Below are positions 14,387-23,385 of a stretch of DNA of 64,000 bases, in pieces (position 1 is the first letter of the stretch; every line of letters begins with the position of its first letter). This DNA is from Armatimonadota bacterium. GTDB taxonomy: Bacteria; Armatimonadota; Zipacnadia; JAUWAU01. The notes beneath the pieces were generated by a model. That model did no database searches and was not told the origin of the DNA. It saw only the letters and a program-made list of their open reading frames with translations. Location of the stretch: the NCBI GenBank assembly GCA_030601885.1, contig JAUWAU010000004.1, forward strand, positions 1 through 64,000. Reading direction: 5' to 3'. Position numbers and translations under genes: made by a program.

Positions 14387-17092
14387 TCACTGGTCGGGCT
14401 CCTGTTTCCCAAAGTCACGCGCGAAGGTTATGAGACTTGCAAGGGAGGGCACTTTCGCCGTCACAGCGTCGAACTCGCCCATGGTCGGCTCGAGAACTGC
14501 CGCCCTCGAAGCTTGAGCAAGCGCGTCCCACGATCGCCATGGGCCCTCGAAAGGCTGGCTGCCCAGCACCTTGTTCCACGAGCCCGACTCGAGGTGGGGG
14601 AAGGGCTCTGCCACCCGGCCTGCTACGCCATCCGGATCCGGCGCGCCTTTGTGGGCGAACTGCACAGCGTCGCACACGCGGCCTTCGGAGCGAAAGTGGT
14701 ACTTGCCGTCTGCATCGTTGTGGTAGTAGGGCCAGGCGTAGGCGTACCAGGTGGTCTCCATCTCGATCGGCATGTCGAAGAGCCGTAGCCGGCCCAGATC
14801 ATGCTCCGTCTGCACGAGGGGAAGCTTCCCGGTGCCGCACGTGGCGTCCATGCGCACCCACCCGTAGCCGTTGAGGTAGAAGCGGACGATCCCGTGGACG
14901 TAGCCTGCGGGAGCATAGGTGAGCTGGGTCGGGATGCCGGAGGCCCTCAGAACTGCGGCGGCGCACACGGCGCTGCGGCAGCATGAGCCGCCGTAACGTA
15001 GAACAGAAACGGCAGTCGGAAGGCCCGGCTCCCGCCTCTTGATCTGCTTATACGACTTGGCCTTCATGATACTCGCTAAGCGCCTGGCCACCTGGTAGGC
15101 GTCGCGGGTCTGTGCGAGAATCTCCTCGGCCTGCTTTCTGATCTCCGGGTGATCGCTGGCCACCATGGCCGTGGACGACAGAAACGGCCTGACCTCGGGT
15201 GGATAGTCCGTCGGGGCCGGGATGGGAAACTGGCCCTCAGGCGCGGGCCGCTCGCGCCGCGCTACGAGCGAGGTCACCGTGACCAGGACCTGCTGCCTCT
15301 CCGGGAATCTCCTCAACCGCCACGTGTGAATGAGGTTGCCTTGCACATCCGGTACGACCTTGGCGACGGACACGGGAATCGTTTCGCCGGCGTCGCTCTG
15401 TGCGCTCACCCATCGAGCGACGACAATCTGCTCCGCATCAACGGCCGGGAAGTAGCGCTCGAACTCCACATCTTTCAGCTCCGGCCCGGTGTTCTCCATG
15501 CGGAGAAAGTCCTTGACCAGCACTATGGGCACGCATTTGCCAGCCAACGCGTCGGGCACAGAGACGCCCTCCGGCGAGGCCTCCCTGGCTGCTGACGCAA
15601 CCGTTCTCTTGAAGTCGCCACGTAATGCCTTGTTCACGGAGCCGAGGACACGCGCACTGCTCTCTCGTTCCGCAGCCTGCTCCAGAGCCCTTATGGCCTC
15701 GTCGGTGGGGAACCTCCCCAAGGCGCACGCGGCAACGGACCTGACGATCTCATTGTCATCTTCGTGCAGCAGCCGTGCGAGTGCCGGTATGCCGCGTTCA
15801 TCCCCTATTCCGCTCACCACGTAGCAGCATTGCCACCTCTGGTGCAGCGGCCGTCCGCCATCGAGCATGATCTCCATTGCCCTGTCCACGATCTCGTGGG
15901 CCGCGGCCGCGCCACCGGTTTTCCCCTTCTCGGTAAGCGCCCGCATGGCCGAGAAATGGTGATAGCCGGGCGCTGGTCGGGCCAGTCGTTGGAAGAACGT
16001 CTCCGCGTCGGTTTCCTGTATCTCTTCGAGTGTGTAGGCTCTGCCGTTATTGGCCGCTGGCTTCGTGCGGGCGGCGCGGATGCGCTGCAGAGGCTGCTCG
16101 ATCACACGATGCTCTAGCCCGAGGGCTTCGGCGACCGCGGGGGTGTCGTACATCTCGGATAGGAACAGCGTGTCGAACGTCCAGAAGAAGTAGGGAATGC
16201 CGTTGTCACGGGCGAGGCGGTCGAAGGTGGCCAGCTTGTCGGGCGAGACCTTCTCGCCCGGCCCCCAGGTGATCTTGGCCAGGGATGCTGCGGCCTTGTC
16301 CTTGAGGGCGTCACGCACGGCCCGAACGGCGGCCATGTTCTGCTGCATGTCCGCGTCCTCCCTGACGATAAGGAACGGACGCGCCACATCCACGATCTGC
16401 TTTCCCCGCGCCCAAAACTCCGCGTCGGCTACGAAGACAATCCCGAGTTTGACGTCAGGCTTTCGGGCCCGCCAGGCCGCCCGCGCCTCCGCCAGGAAGC
16501 TCCAGACGGCACTGTAGTGGCCAAAAGCATCCGCCTCTCGTACCTGCAGGCACCTGGGACACTCGCAGAGGTTGAGAGGGTTGTAGATGATGATCTCGCC
16601 AAAGCCCGGGCACTTCTCCAGGATCTTCGTTCCCCACGCCGATCCCCACTGCCGCGCCTTTTCGCTGGAGAAGCAAATGTGGCTTCCATGGGCAGTCGCG
16701 GGGGTGCCGTCGCCTTTGAGTTGGATCGGGACGGTGGCCTCTCCGAGGAACCGGGGTCGATACATGGCGGCAACTTCGATGCCATCGGCGGACAGGATTT
16801 CGACCAGCCTGTTCACTTCCGCGAAGTTCGTGCGCTCCCAGTGCGCCGTGATCCAGGCCCAATCAACGACAACGGGCGAGAAGCCGCCGTTATGAACGAA
16901 TTCCGCGAGCGCCTCCACCGGATACTCGCTGCCAATGCTCGATGCCAGGACTGCAATGCCGCGGGCAGGCGCCGTCTCTGGCGAAACCTGCTGTGCCAAC
17001 CCGGCCGCGGCGAGTCGCCAGCAACAGAGAGCCGCAGCCATCAGCCACACGGTCGTCACCCTTCGCAGTCTATTCCTCCGACTTGCTTTCAT
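14387..17092 (-). CDS. Secreted fusion: glycosidase-like barrel, HEAT-like repeats, transglutaminase-like domain
   Basis: A 901-residue protein with a signal peptide (about 10-34). Residues about 45-335 look like a TIM-barrel carbohydrate enzyme (GFSPVVVDWAWITAHW, EIIIYNPLNLCECPRCL, YFFWTFDTLFLSEMY). Residues about 385-495 have HEAT/PBS-lyase-like helical repeats (DERGIPALARLLHEDDNEIV, DEAIRALEQAAERES). A beta region leads to a transglutaminase-like domain (about 665-770) with a candidate Cys-His-Asp triad in GGSCCRSAVCAAAVLRASG, YVHGIVRFYLNG and WVRMDATCG. Candidate barrel catalytic acids are not certain. I know no named family with this combination. It is transcribed toward vanW, away from the moxR operon. 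Confidence 0.7.
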   Translation of the reverse strand: MKASRRNRLRRVTTVWLMAAALCCWRLAAAGLAQQVSPETAPARGIAVLASSIGSEYPVEALAEFVHNGGFSPVVVDWAWITAHWERTNFAEVNRLVEILSADGIEVAAMYRPRFLGEATVPIQLKGDGTPATAHGSHICFSSEKARQWGSAWGTKILEKCPGFGEIIIYNPLNLCECPRCLQVREADAFGHYSAVWSFLAEARAAWRARKPDVKLGIVFVADAEFWARGKQIVDVARPFLIVREDADMQQNMAAVRAVRDALKDKAAASLAKITWGPGEKVSPDKLATFDRLARDNGIPYFFWTFDTLFLSEMYDTPAVAEALGLEHRVIEQPLQRIRAARTKPAANNGRAYTLEEIQETDAETFFQRLARPAPGYHHFSAMRALTEKGKTGGAAAAHEIVDRAMEIMLDGGRPLHQRWQCCYVVSGIGDERGIPALARLLHEDDNEIVRSVAACALGRFPTDEAIRALEQAAERESSARVLGSVNKALRGDFKRTVASAAREASPEGVSVPDALAGKCVPIVLVKDFLRMENTGPELKDVEFERYFPAVDAEQIVVARWVSAQSDAGETIPVSVAKVVPDVQGNLIHTWRLRRFPERQQVLVTVTSLVARRERPAPEGQFPIPAPTDYPPEVRPFLSSTAMVASDHPEIRKQAEEILAQTRDAYQVARRLASIMKAKSYKQIKRREPGLPTAVSVLRYGGSCCRSAVCAAAVLRASGIPTQLTYAPAGYVHGIVRFYLNGYGWVRMDATCGTGKLPLVQTEHDLGRLRLFDMPIEMETTWYAYAWPYYHNDADGKYHFRSEGRVCDAVQFAHKGAPDPDGVAGRVAEPFPHLESGSWNKVLGSQPFEGPWRSWDALAQASRAAVLEPTMGEFDAVTAKVPSLASLITFARDFGKQEPDQ

Positions 17093-17349
17093 GGCTATGT
17101 CCCGCCTCTACCGGAGTTTCCGCCCGGCGTGAGACATCCTGTACCGCGTGTTTCCTTATCCGTCGGCGCTCGTTTCTCCTGCCGCGGAGAGGTGTGATTG
17201 CCGTCACGGTTACAGGTGTCACGTTGCGTCCATGTGAGAGACGACCCAGAAGGAGGCAGCGCATTGGCCCCGCCGCACGGGCGGCGCCGGTCAATCGAGG
17301 GAGGCAGGCGTTGATGACAGCTCCTCTGCTTCGAGCGCGTGGCCCTTCC
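17093..17349. other. Intergenic region upstream of the moxR promoter
   Basis: About 260 bases between the divergent fusion gene and the moxR promoter. It contains GC-rich sequence including TGCCGTCACGGTTACAGGTG but no convincing ORF or RNA. ORFs drawn through it on both strands are unsupported. Confidence 0.4.
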
Positions 17350-17378
17350 TTGACGTCGCCATTGACCGTCCATATAAT
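17350..17378 (+). promoter_or_regulatory. Strong promoter of the moxR operon
   Basis: TTGACG (17350-17355), a 17-base spacer and TATAAT (17373-17378). The expected start point, 7 bases downstream of the -10, is 17385, which is the A of an ATG. Confidence 0.8.
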
Positions 17379-17384
17379 GAGCCG

Positions 17385-17480
17385 ATGGCGCCGGACGCCA
17401 TACAGAGCGCACACATAGCGGTCAATCCCCGCGGCATCGAGCTGTCTGACCTGGTCGGCGTGTACGAGAAGGCGTACTGA
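17385..17480 (+). CDS. Possible leaderless 31-residue ORF (leader peptide or small protein)
   Basis: ATG at 17385 coincides with the predicted transcription start, so the mRNA would be leaderless. The peptide begins MAPDAIQSAHIAVNPRG and ends LVGVYEKAY. It contains no amino-acid run typical of an attenuator. It stops 124 bases before moxR. The gap holds alternative hairpins, GCTACT-CTGCGA-AGTAGC and CTACGTAG, that share bases, and GACCC...GGGTC. It may be a small protein or a translated leader controlling the operon. Support is only promoter geometry and an intact frame. Confidence 0.4.
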   Translation: MAPDAIQSAHIAVNPRGIELSDLVGVYEKAY

Positions 17481-17604
17481 GCGCCCGGCTTGGCCCCTGA
17501 CCCTTCGGTCGGGGTCCCGCTTGCTACTCTGCGAAGTAGCCCGCTACGTAGCACGAGTCAGACAGGGACAAGCAAGCCGTGCCACACGAAGTTGGAGAGT
17601 GAAT

Positions 17605-18591
17605 ATGACAACGGAGACACGGGCCCCGGCGGCCGGCAAGCTCATCGAGTCGATGGGGCGCGTCATCGTTGGGAAGCGAGACGTCATCGAATTGGTCATC
17701 GCGGGCCTCCTGGCCGGTGGCCACATCCTCGTGGAAGACGTCCCCGGCGTGGGGAAAACAACACTGGCCAAATCCCTGGCGAAATCGCTGGGTTGCTCGT
17801 TCAAGCGCATCCAGTTCACGCCGGATCTGCTGCCGGCAGACATCATCGGCGTGAGCGTGTTCAGCCAGGCGACCCGGGAGTTCGAGTTCCGTCCCGGCCC
17901 AGTGTTCGCCAACGTCGTATTAGCCGACGAAGTCAATCGTACCACTCCCAAGGCGCAGTCGGCCCTGCTGGAGTGCATGGAGGAGAAGCAGGTCACGGTG
18001 GACGGCGTGACCCACATGCTGGAAGAGCCCTTCTTCGTCATCGCCACGGAGAATCCCATCGAGTATGAGGGGACATATCGGCTGCCCGAGGCGCAGCTCG
18101 ACCGATTCATCATGCGAGTAGCCATCGGCTACCCATCGGCCGCCGACGAAGTGGCGATCCTCGACGACCAGGAGCGGCGTCACCCGTTGGAGGCCGTCGA
18201 GCCGGTGATGGATCGCGCCGAGCTCGTGGAGCTGCAGCAGAGCATCAAGGAGATATACGTGGAGGATTCGCTCAAGGAGTACATCGTGTCCCTGGTGGGT
18301 GGCACGCGTGACCGGCCCGACGTGTTTCTGGGGGCCAGCCCGCGAGGGTCGCTGGCGCTGCGACGGTGCGGCCAGGCGCTGGCTGCGCTCCACGGACGCG
18401 ACTACGTGTTGCCCGACGACATCAAGCGCGTCGCCATGCCGGCGCTGGCCCACCGCATCGCCGTCGAGCCGGAGGCTCGCGCGCGCGGCACGACGGCGGA
18501 GTCGGTTGTCGAGGAGCTTCTGCGCTCCGTTCCCGTGCCGGTGACAGAGGGGCGGTCGTCCCCGCCGCAAGGGAGTGACCGTGGCCAATGA
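17605..18591 (+). CDS. MoxR-type AAA+ ATPase
   Basis: A 328-residue cytoplasmic AAA+ ATPase of the MoxR class, chaperone-like factors typically encoded beside DUF58 and transglutaminase genes. The Walker A DVPGVGKTTLAKSLA (about 45-60), Walker B VVLADEVNRTTPKAQSALLE and sensor ATENPIEYEGTYRLPEAQLD are intact, and the C-terminal lid domain follows. ATG 17605 is preceded by GGAGAG at 7 bases; the frame extends 28 codons upstream without conservation. The stop overlaps the next start by 4 bases (ATGA), so it is translationally coupled. Confidence 0.93.
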   Translation: MTTETRAPAAGKLIESMGRVIVGKRDVIELVIAGLLAGGHILVEDVPGVGKTTLAKSLAKSLGCSFKRIQFTPDLLPADIIGVSVFSQATREFEFRPGPVFANVVLADEVNRTTPKAQSALLECMEEKQVTVDGVTHMLEEPFFVIATENPIEYEGTYRLPEAQLDRFIMRVAIGYPSAADEVAILDDQERRHPLEAVEPVMDRAELVELQQSIKEIYVEDSLKEYIVSLVGGTRDRPDVFLGASPRGSLALRRCGQALAALHGRDYVLPDDIKRVAMPALAHRIAVEPEARARGTTAESVVEELLRSVPVPVTEGRSSPPQGSDRGQ

Positions 18592-19844
18592 GCGAGGTGG
18601 CGGGCGTGCTGCGGAGTGCCAAGGGGTTAGCGCTCGTCCTCGTTTGCGTGTTCTTCTTCAGCGTCGCATTCGTGCTTGGAGCGAAGCCACTGTACCTGAT
18701 GTTCGCCGCGATAGTGGCGGCGCCACTTGTGTCCTACGGCATTGGTCTGACGAGCCTCCGACGACTGCGCATCGAGCGGCGCATGGCCGGCCACATGTCG
18801 GAGGGCGAAGTGCAGATGGTACAGCTACGCGTGAGCAATACGGGGCGCCTGCGCAAGCTCTACGTCCGGCTGGCCGATGAACTCCCGGCGTGGCTGGAAA
18901 GCGACGCCCCCGCGGGCCACCTCGTGGCCGACCTGGGCGCCGGAGAGAGCGCCGAGGTGACGTACCGGCTGACGGGGCTCAAACGCGGCGTGTACCGCGT
19001 TGGGCCGGTGCGTCTGTACGCGGGCGACCCGGCCGGGTTGTTTGACTATCGGGCCCGGGGGAGCGATGCCGCCGAGCTGGTGGTGTACCCCGTGGGCGGA
19101 CGCGTCCCGGCCCTGAGCTTTGGCCGTGGCACGCCGTTCGCCGCCGCGACGCTGGGCCGGCGCCCGGTTGCCGAGGGCACCGACTTCCGGTCGATCCGCG
19201 AGTACCGGCCCGGCGATCCGCTTCGTCGCATTCACTGGAAATCGAGCGCCCACACGGGCAGGTTCACTGTCATCGAATTCGAGGAGAGTCTGGCCTCCGA
19301 TGTGGCCGTGGCACTGGATCTGACCACGGGCTCCGAGGTCGGCACCGGCAAGGACACCACGCTGGAGTACGGGATAAAGATCGCGCTAGCAATTGCACAG
19401 CACGCGCTCGGCAATCGCAGCTCGTGTCGGCTGACTGCCAGAGCGGCGGTCGATCGCAGCCTGCGCTGTAGAAACATGGTGCGCGACCTCCCCAAGCTGC
19501 TCGACGCGCTCGCGCGGGCGGAGGCGGATGGCTCCGAGCCATTCCCGGCGGTTCTCGGCAGCATCGCGCCGCGTCTCGACCGAGGAGCAGTCCTCATAGT
19601 CATCACGCCGTGCACCGACCACCAGCTCGTTGGCATCGTCCGACGCCTCGTCGTGAACGGCGTCTCGGTCCACGTATGCTGCCTTCGGGCCGACACCTTC
19701 GCCCGAGATGCCGGATTGCAGAGGCGTGCGGCCGCGCTGCAGGGGCAGTACGCCACCTTTGCGGCACAGATAGCAGCCACCGGCGCCCCCGTCCAGGAGA
19801 TAGTGTGCGGAAGCGACCCGGTTGGGCAGATTGGTGGGCGTTGA
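18588..19844 (+). CDS. DUF58 domain membrane protein
   Basis: A 418-residue protein with two N-terminal transmembrane helices (about 13-55), a beta-rich extracellular-type segment, and the DUF58 signature GTDFRSIREYRPGDPLRRIH then WKSSAHTGRFTVIEFEE (about 196-228). A von Willebrand A-like region follows (VAVALDLTTGSE), but the MIDAS serines are not obvious. MoxR-DUF58-transglutaminase is a very widely conserved trio; a role in assembling or sensing envelope components is assumed in the literature but unproved. Overlaps moxR by 4 bases and is followed directly by the transglutaminase gene. Confidence 0.92.
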   Translation: MSEVAGVLRSAKGLALVLVCVFFFSVAFVLGAKPLYLMFAAIVAAPLVSYGIGLTSLRRLRIERRMAGHMSEGEVQMVQLRVSNTGRLRKLYVRLADELPAWLESDAPAGHLVADLGAGESAEVTYRLTGLKRGVYRVGPVRLYAGDPAGLFDYRARGSDAAELVVYPVGGRVPALSFGRGTPFAAATLGRRPVAEGTDFRSIREYRPGDPLRRIHWKSSAHTGRFTVIEFEESLASDVAVALDLTTGSEVGTGKDTTLEYGIKIALAIAQHALGNRSSCRLTARAAVDRSLRCRNMVRDLPKLLDALARAEADGSEPFPAVLGSIAPRLDRGAVLIVITPCTDHQLVGIVRRLVVNGVSVHVCCLRADTFARDAGLQRRAAALQGQYATFAAQIAATGAPVQEIVCGSDPVGQIGGR

Positions 19845-21992
19845 GTGCAGTGTGATGCGGAGAGAGCGAAGCGGCTGTTGCCCCAGCAGATCGCCGCCTG
19901 CATAGCCGTGGCGGCGAGTGCAGCCGCGGTTATCGTCACCGCCGACAGCCCTGGCTTTGGCACATTCGTCGGCGTCGCCATCGTCGCGGGCTGCGTCACG
20001 AGCGCCGGGCTCACCTACCTGGGCGTGCACGCCGAGGGGCTGTGGATGCCAGTGGCTGCGCTGGCCATCGCATGCGCGGCGCTGCGTCATACGGGCCTGC
20101 GCCTCTGCGAGCTGTTCTACCCGCTTGAAGTCAGCCAGGATCCCGACCTGCTCCTCGCCATGGCTATCGCCTGGATCGGCGTAGCGCGCTGCTTCGGCCT
20201 CACCCGTCCGCGCAGCGCCTCGTTCTCCCTCATACCGGGCTTGGCGCCCTTTGGCCTCGTTGGCGCCCTGAATCTGAGCCCGGGCATCATCGTTGGCTTC
20301 TTCGTGTTCCTGTTTGCCGCCGTCTTCGTACTGGGCTACGAGCGGCTCCTGCAGGAGGAGGATCGCGTGCGGCGCGCGGGCAGCGCCGGGATCTCCGCCC
20401 GCAGTCGTACACACAGCCAGTTGGTGGCGACCTCGGTCCTGCTGATTGCTACCATCGGAATCGCCGCCGTGGGCGGCACAGTCCTGCATCGCGTGATGCC
20501 GACTCTCGCGACCGCGCTCGCCAACACCATGGCCTCGCAGCTCCCCGAGCCATCGTCCCTGGCGATGATCAGCACGGCCAGCTCGGATGACTTCGACATC
20601 GGCCAGGGCCCCATTGAGCTGCGACACCTGCCGCTCATGTGGGTCGCCGCTTCGGAGCCGCGCTTGTGGCGTACGGCCGTGTACGATGAGTACACGGGCA
20701 ATAGCTGGCGCCGGTCGCGTCGCGGTGGGCGTCGTGTGCCCCTGCCAAACCGGACGCTTGAGCTTCTCGAACGAGATCTGGTTACGGTTGAGGGGCCGCA
20801 AAGGATCATCAAGCAAACGGTGTACGTGCTGGCGGCGCTGCCGCCCGAGCTCAGCGCAGCAGCACAACCGGTACGAATCCAGTTGCACCGGCGGGGATAC
20901 ACCAGCGGGTCGGTTATCGTCGATGATTACGGCTGCCTGCGGGCGCTGTGGCGGCAGCGGCGACAGACGGCGTTCACCGTGTGGTCTGCCGTAAGCACCG
21001 CGGCGCCGGCCGATCTGCGCGCCGCCTCCGACGAGTACCCCGAGCAGCTCCGAGAGATGTATTTGGAGCTCCCGCTGCGCACCCGGCTCGACGCGCAGGG
21101 CATCGCCGATCGCATCGCCGGCGACGCCGCGACCCCCTATGACAAGGCGATCGCCATTGCGGAGTACCTGCGCGAGAACCAGGCATACACGCTCGACGGG
21201 CCCTACATCCCCTATCACCGCGACGCCGTCATGGAATTCTTGACACGGCATCGCCGCGGCGCGTGCGACCTCTTCGCCAGTGGCTTCGTCGTTCTGGCGC
21301 GAGCTCAGGGCATCCCGGCGCGCATCGCCGTGGGCTATAACACGGGCACCTACGATCCCGAAAAACGGGCCTACTTGGTGCACGAAGACCAGGCACATGC
21401 CTGGGCGGAGGTCTATTTCCCAGGCTATGGGTGGACTACATTCGACCCCAGCGAGGGTGCCACGCTGGCGCGACCGAGCATCTGGTCGTTACTGAAGATC
21501 GGCCAATATTGGGGCTTCATCCTGGCGGTGCTCAAACGGGTGCTGGCCGTCGGCGCGGCACTTGGCTTCCTCACGTGGCTCGTGTCGGCGGCGTTCAATG
21601 TCCCCGTGCTCGCCGAGCTGCTCCGGCACACGCGGGGAGCAAGAGCCCGCGACCCCCGCACGCGCCTGCTGGCGACGTACGAGCACGCTTGCGGCCTGCT
21701 GAGGAGGGCAGGACTGGCCCGCCGGCCATGGCAAACGCCGGCTGAATATGCAACGGCCGTCGCGGCCCGATGTCCAGCCGGCTCGCCGCCGCTGCTCGCC
21801 GCCTTCGACGCCCTAACGCACGCCCTGGAGCGGGTCCGCTACGGCCGTTCCCAGGCATCCCCCGACGATGTGGCATCGGCGCAGCAGTGTGCGACGCGCA
21901 TAGCTCAAGCCCTCCGCGAGCTGCGTCGCGCGGCGAGGCGGCGGCGCCCATTGGACATCCGGCCGGCCGCGGCGGGAGGCGACGCCGCATGA
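19845..21992 (+). CDS. TgpA-like transglutaminase-domain membrane protein
   Basis: A 715-residue protein with about six N-terminal transmembrane helices (to about 215), a periplasmic transglutaminase-like domain (about 440-560) and a C-terminal helix (about 565-590) followed by a cytoplasmic DUF4129-like tail. The catalytic Cys lies in RRGACDLFASGFVVLARAQG, the His in HEDQAHAWAEVYFPGYGW and the Asp in TTFDPSEGAT. The start is GTG 19845, immediately after the DUF58 stop. Together with MoxR and DUF58 it forms the conserved envelope trio. The physiological substrate is unknown. Confidence 0.9.
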   Translation: MQCDAERAKRLLPQQIAACIAVAASAAAVIVTADSPGFGTFVGVAIVAGCVTSAGLTYLGVHAEGLWMPVAALAIACAALRHTGLRLCELFYPLEVSQDPDLLLAMAIAWIGVARCFGLTRPRSASFSLIPGLAPFGLVGALNLSPGIIVGFFVFLFAAVFVLGYERLLQEEDRVRRAGSAGISARSRTHSQLVATSVLLIATIGIAAVGGTVLHRVMPTLATALANTMASQLPEPSSLAMISTASSDDFDIGQGPIELRHLPLMWVAASEPRLWRTAVYDEYTGNSWRRSRRGGRRVPLPNRTLELLERDLVTVEGPQRIIKQTVYVLAALPPELSAAAQPVRIQLHRRGYTSGSVIVDDYGCLRALWRQRRQTAFTVWSAVSTAAPADLRAASDEYPEQLREMYLELPLRTRLDAQGIADRIAGDAATPYDKAIAIAEYLRENQAYTLDGPYIPYHRDAVMEFLTRHRRGACDLFASGFVVLARAQGIPARIAVGYNTGTYDPEKRAYLVHEDQAHAWAEVYFPGYGWTTFDPSEGATLARPSIWSLLKIGQYWGFILAVLKRVLAVGAALGFLTWLVSAAFNVPVLAELLRHTRGARARDPRTRLLATYEHACGLLRRAGLARRPWQTPAEYATAVAARCPAGSPPLLAAFDALTHALERVRYGRSQASPDDVASAQQCATRIAQALRELRRAARRRRPLDIRPAAAGGDAA

Positions 21993-23089
21993 GCGCAGCC
22001 AAGCAGCGAGAACAGCATAGCTCGGCAGCCGTGCACCTGCTGCACGGACCTGCCACTCTCGTCAAGGAGCGGCAACTGGCCACGCTCCTCGACGAATTGC
22101 TCCCCCCGGAGGAACGGGAACTGGGCGTCGTGCACTGCGATCCCGGCGAGGTGGGGATCGATGAGATCGTGGGCGCCATGCGCACGACGCCGATGTTCGC
22201 CTCGCAGCAAGTGGTTATCGTGCGGCCCGTTGAGGGGCTGTCCGCCGGCGATCAAGGACGACTCGCCCGAGTCATGCGAGAGCTGGCGCCGGCCACGGCG
22301 CTGGTTCTCATAACCGGGCCGGAGGAGGGCACTGGCAGGCGGGCCGCGCCGCCGGTGGCGGCAGAACTCCGGAAAGCCGTGGCGAAGCTGGGCAAAGTGC
22401 ATTTCTGCGAGGCGCCGCGGGAGTGGGACTTGCCAAAATGGCTGGTGGCGGAGGCCCACGCGCTCGGTAAACGCCTGCCACCGGCGGTGGCCACGCCGTT
22501 CGTGGCCCGCGCGGGACACGACATGGGGCGGCTGCGCATGGAGCTGGAGAAACTCGCCACATACGTGGGGGACAGAGAGGACATCAGCGCCGCCGACGTC
22601 GCCGCCGTGGTGTCGGAGGTGCCGGAGCACACCATCTTCGAGTTGGTAGACGCCATCGGCACCAGGGAGCCGGCCCGGGCCTTGCGCATGCTCGGCGTGC
22701 TGCTTCCCGGCGGTCCTGCCGGACCGCCGGGGGACCGGGCATCGGCAGCCCTGGGCGTGCTCGGGATGATCGCCAGGCAACTGCGTTTGCTCTGGCAAGC
22801 TCGGATGTTGCTGGACCGGCGACTCCGCCTCGATCGTCCGGCCGCCGTCCCCGCGGAGATCGCCGCATTGCTCCCCCAGGAGCACAATATCCTCCAGACG
22901 TTGAAGGCCCACAGCTTTCTGGCCAGAAGGTATGCAGCGCAAGCGCGCAATTTCTCCTGTGACGAGTTGTCGAGAGCCCTCGAACGCGTCGCCGAGGCGG
23001 AGATGTCGCTCAAGGGCCAACTGCAGGGGGCCACGGGCGACGAGCAACTGGCATTGGAACTGATGATCGCCGATCTGTGTGCCCCGTAG
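21989..23089 (+). CDS. holA: DNA polymerase III delta subunit
   Basis: A 366-residue clamp-loader subunit that opens the beta sliding clamp. The N-terminal AAA+-like region begins AAVHLLHGPATLVKERQLAT and has MRTTPMFASQQVVIVRPVEG, the usual HolA segments. The middle domain has ARAGHDMGRLRMELEKLATY and the C-terminal collar has AAQARNFSCDELSRALERVA then a helix near the end. As in all HolA, no functional Walker A is needed. ATG 21989 overlaps the previous stop (ATGA), so it is coupled to the transglutaminase gene although functionally unrelated. The longer in-frame extension lies within that gene. Confidence 0.9.
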   Translation: MSAAKQREQHSSAAVHLLHGPATLVKERQLATLLDELLPPEERELGVVHCDPGEVGIDEIVGAMRTTPMFASQQVVIVRPVEGLSAGDQGRLARVMRELAPATALVLITGPEEGTGRRAAPPVAAELRKAVAKLGKVHFCEAPREWDLPKWLVAEAHALGKRLPPAVATPFVARAGHDMGRLRMELEKLATYVGDREDISAADVAAVVSEVPEHTIFELVDAIGTREPARALRMLGVLLPGGPAGPPGDRASAALGVLGMIARQLRLLWQARMLLDRRLRLDRPAAVPAEIAALLPQEHNILQTLKAHSFLARRYAAQARNFSCDELSRALERVAEAEMSLKGQLQGATGDEQLALELMIADLCAP

Positions 23090-23160
23090 CTGCGTGTAAG
23101 TGTTGGCGCATCCCCGCCCTCGGTGCTCAAGGGCACCGGCATCGGAGGCACGGCGACCGC

Positions 23161-23328
23161 ATGCATACTCTCTCGGACCATCCCTTTGAATCGCGCACGA
23201 GCGACGAACCCGAGACGCGGCATCCCACTCTCAGCGAGCGTCTGTTCGCTCTGGTGGCAGTCGTGTGGCCGCTGATCGTGTATGGGGCGTACGTGTGGGT
23301 CGCGGCGCGGGAGCTGGGACCACGCTAG
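23161..23328 (+). CDS. Small single-pass membrane protein (55 residues)
   Basis: A polar N-terminus (MHTLSDHPFESRTSDEPETR) is followed by one transmembrane helix (LFALVAVVWPLIVYGAYVWV). GGAGG lies 12 bases upstream, rather far. Its TAG stop at 23326-23328 is in the same frame as the next gene, which opens 20 codons later, so it may be a separate small gene or the interrupted N-terminus of that membrane protein. No recognised family. Confidence 0.45.
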   Translation: MHTLSDHPFESRTSDEPETRHPTLSERLFALVAVVWPLIVYGAYVWVAARELGPR

Positions 23329-23385
23329 CGCGCGGGGAGGCGCAGGAATCTGACATCCATTGCCGTCTGGCTGTGCATCTCGCTC

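Noticed and set aside
19386..21398. 670-codon open frame on the minus strand
   Set aside because: Antisense shadow of the DUF58 and transglutaminase genes, whose motifs are unambiguous.
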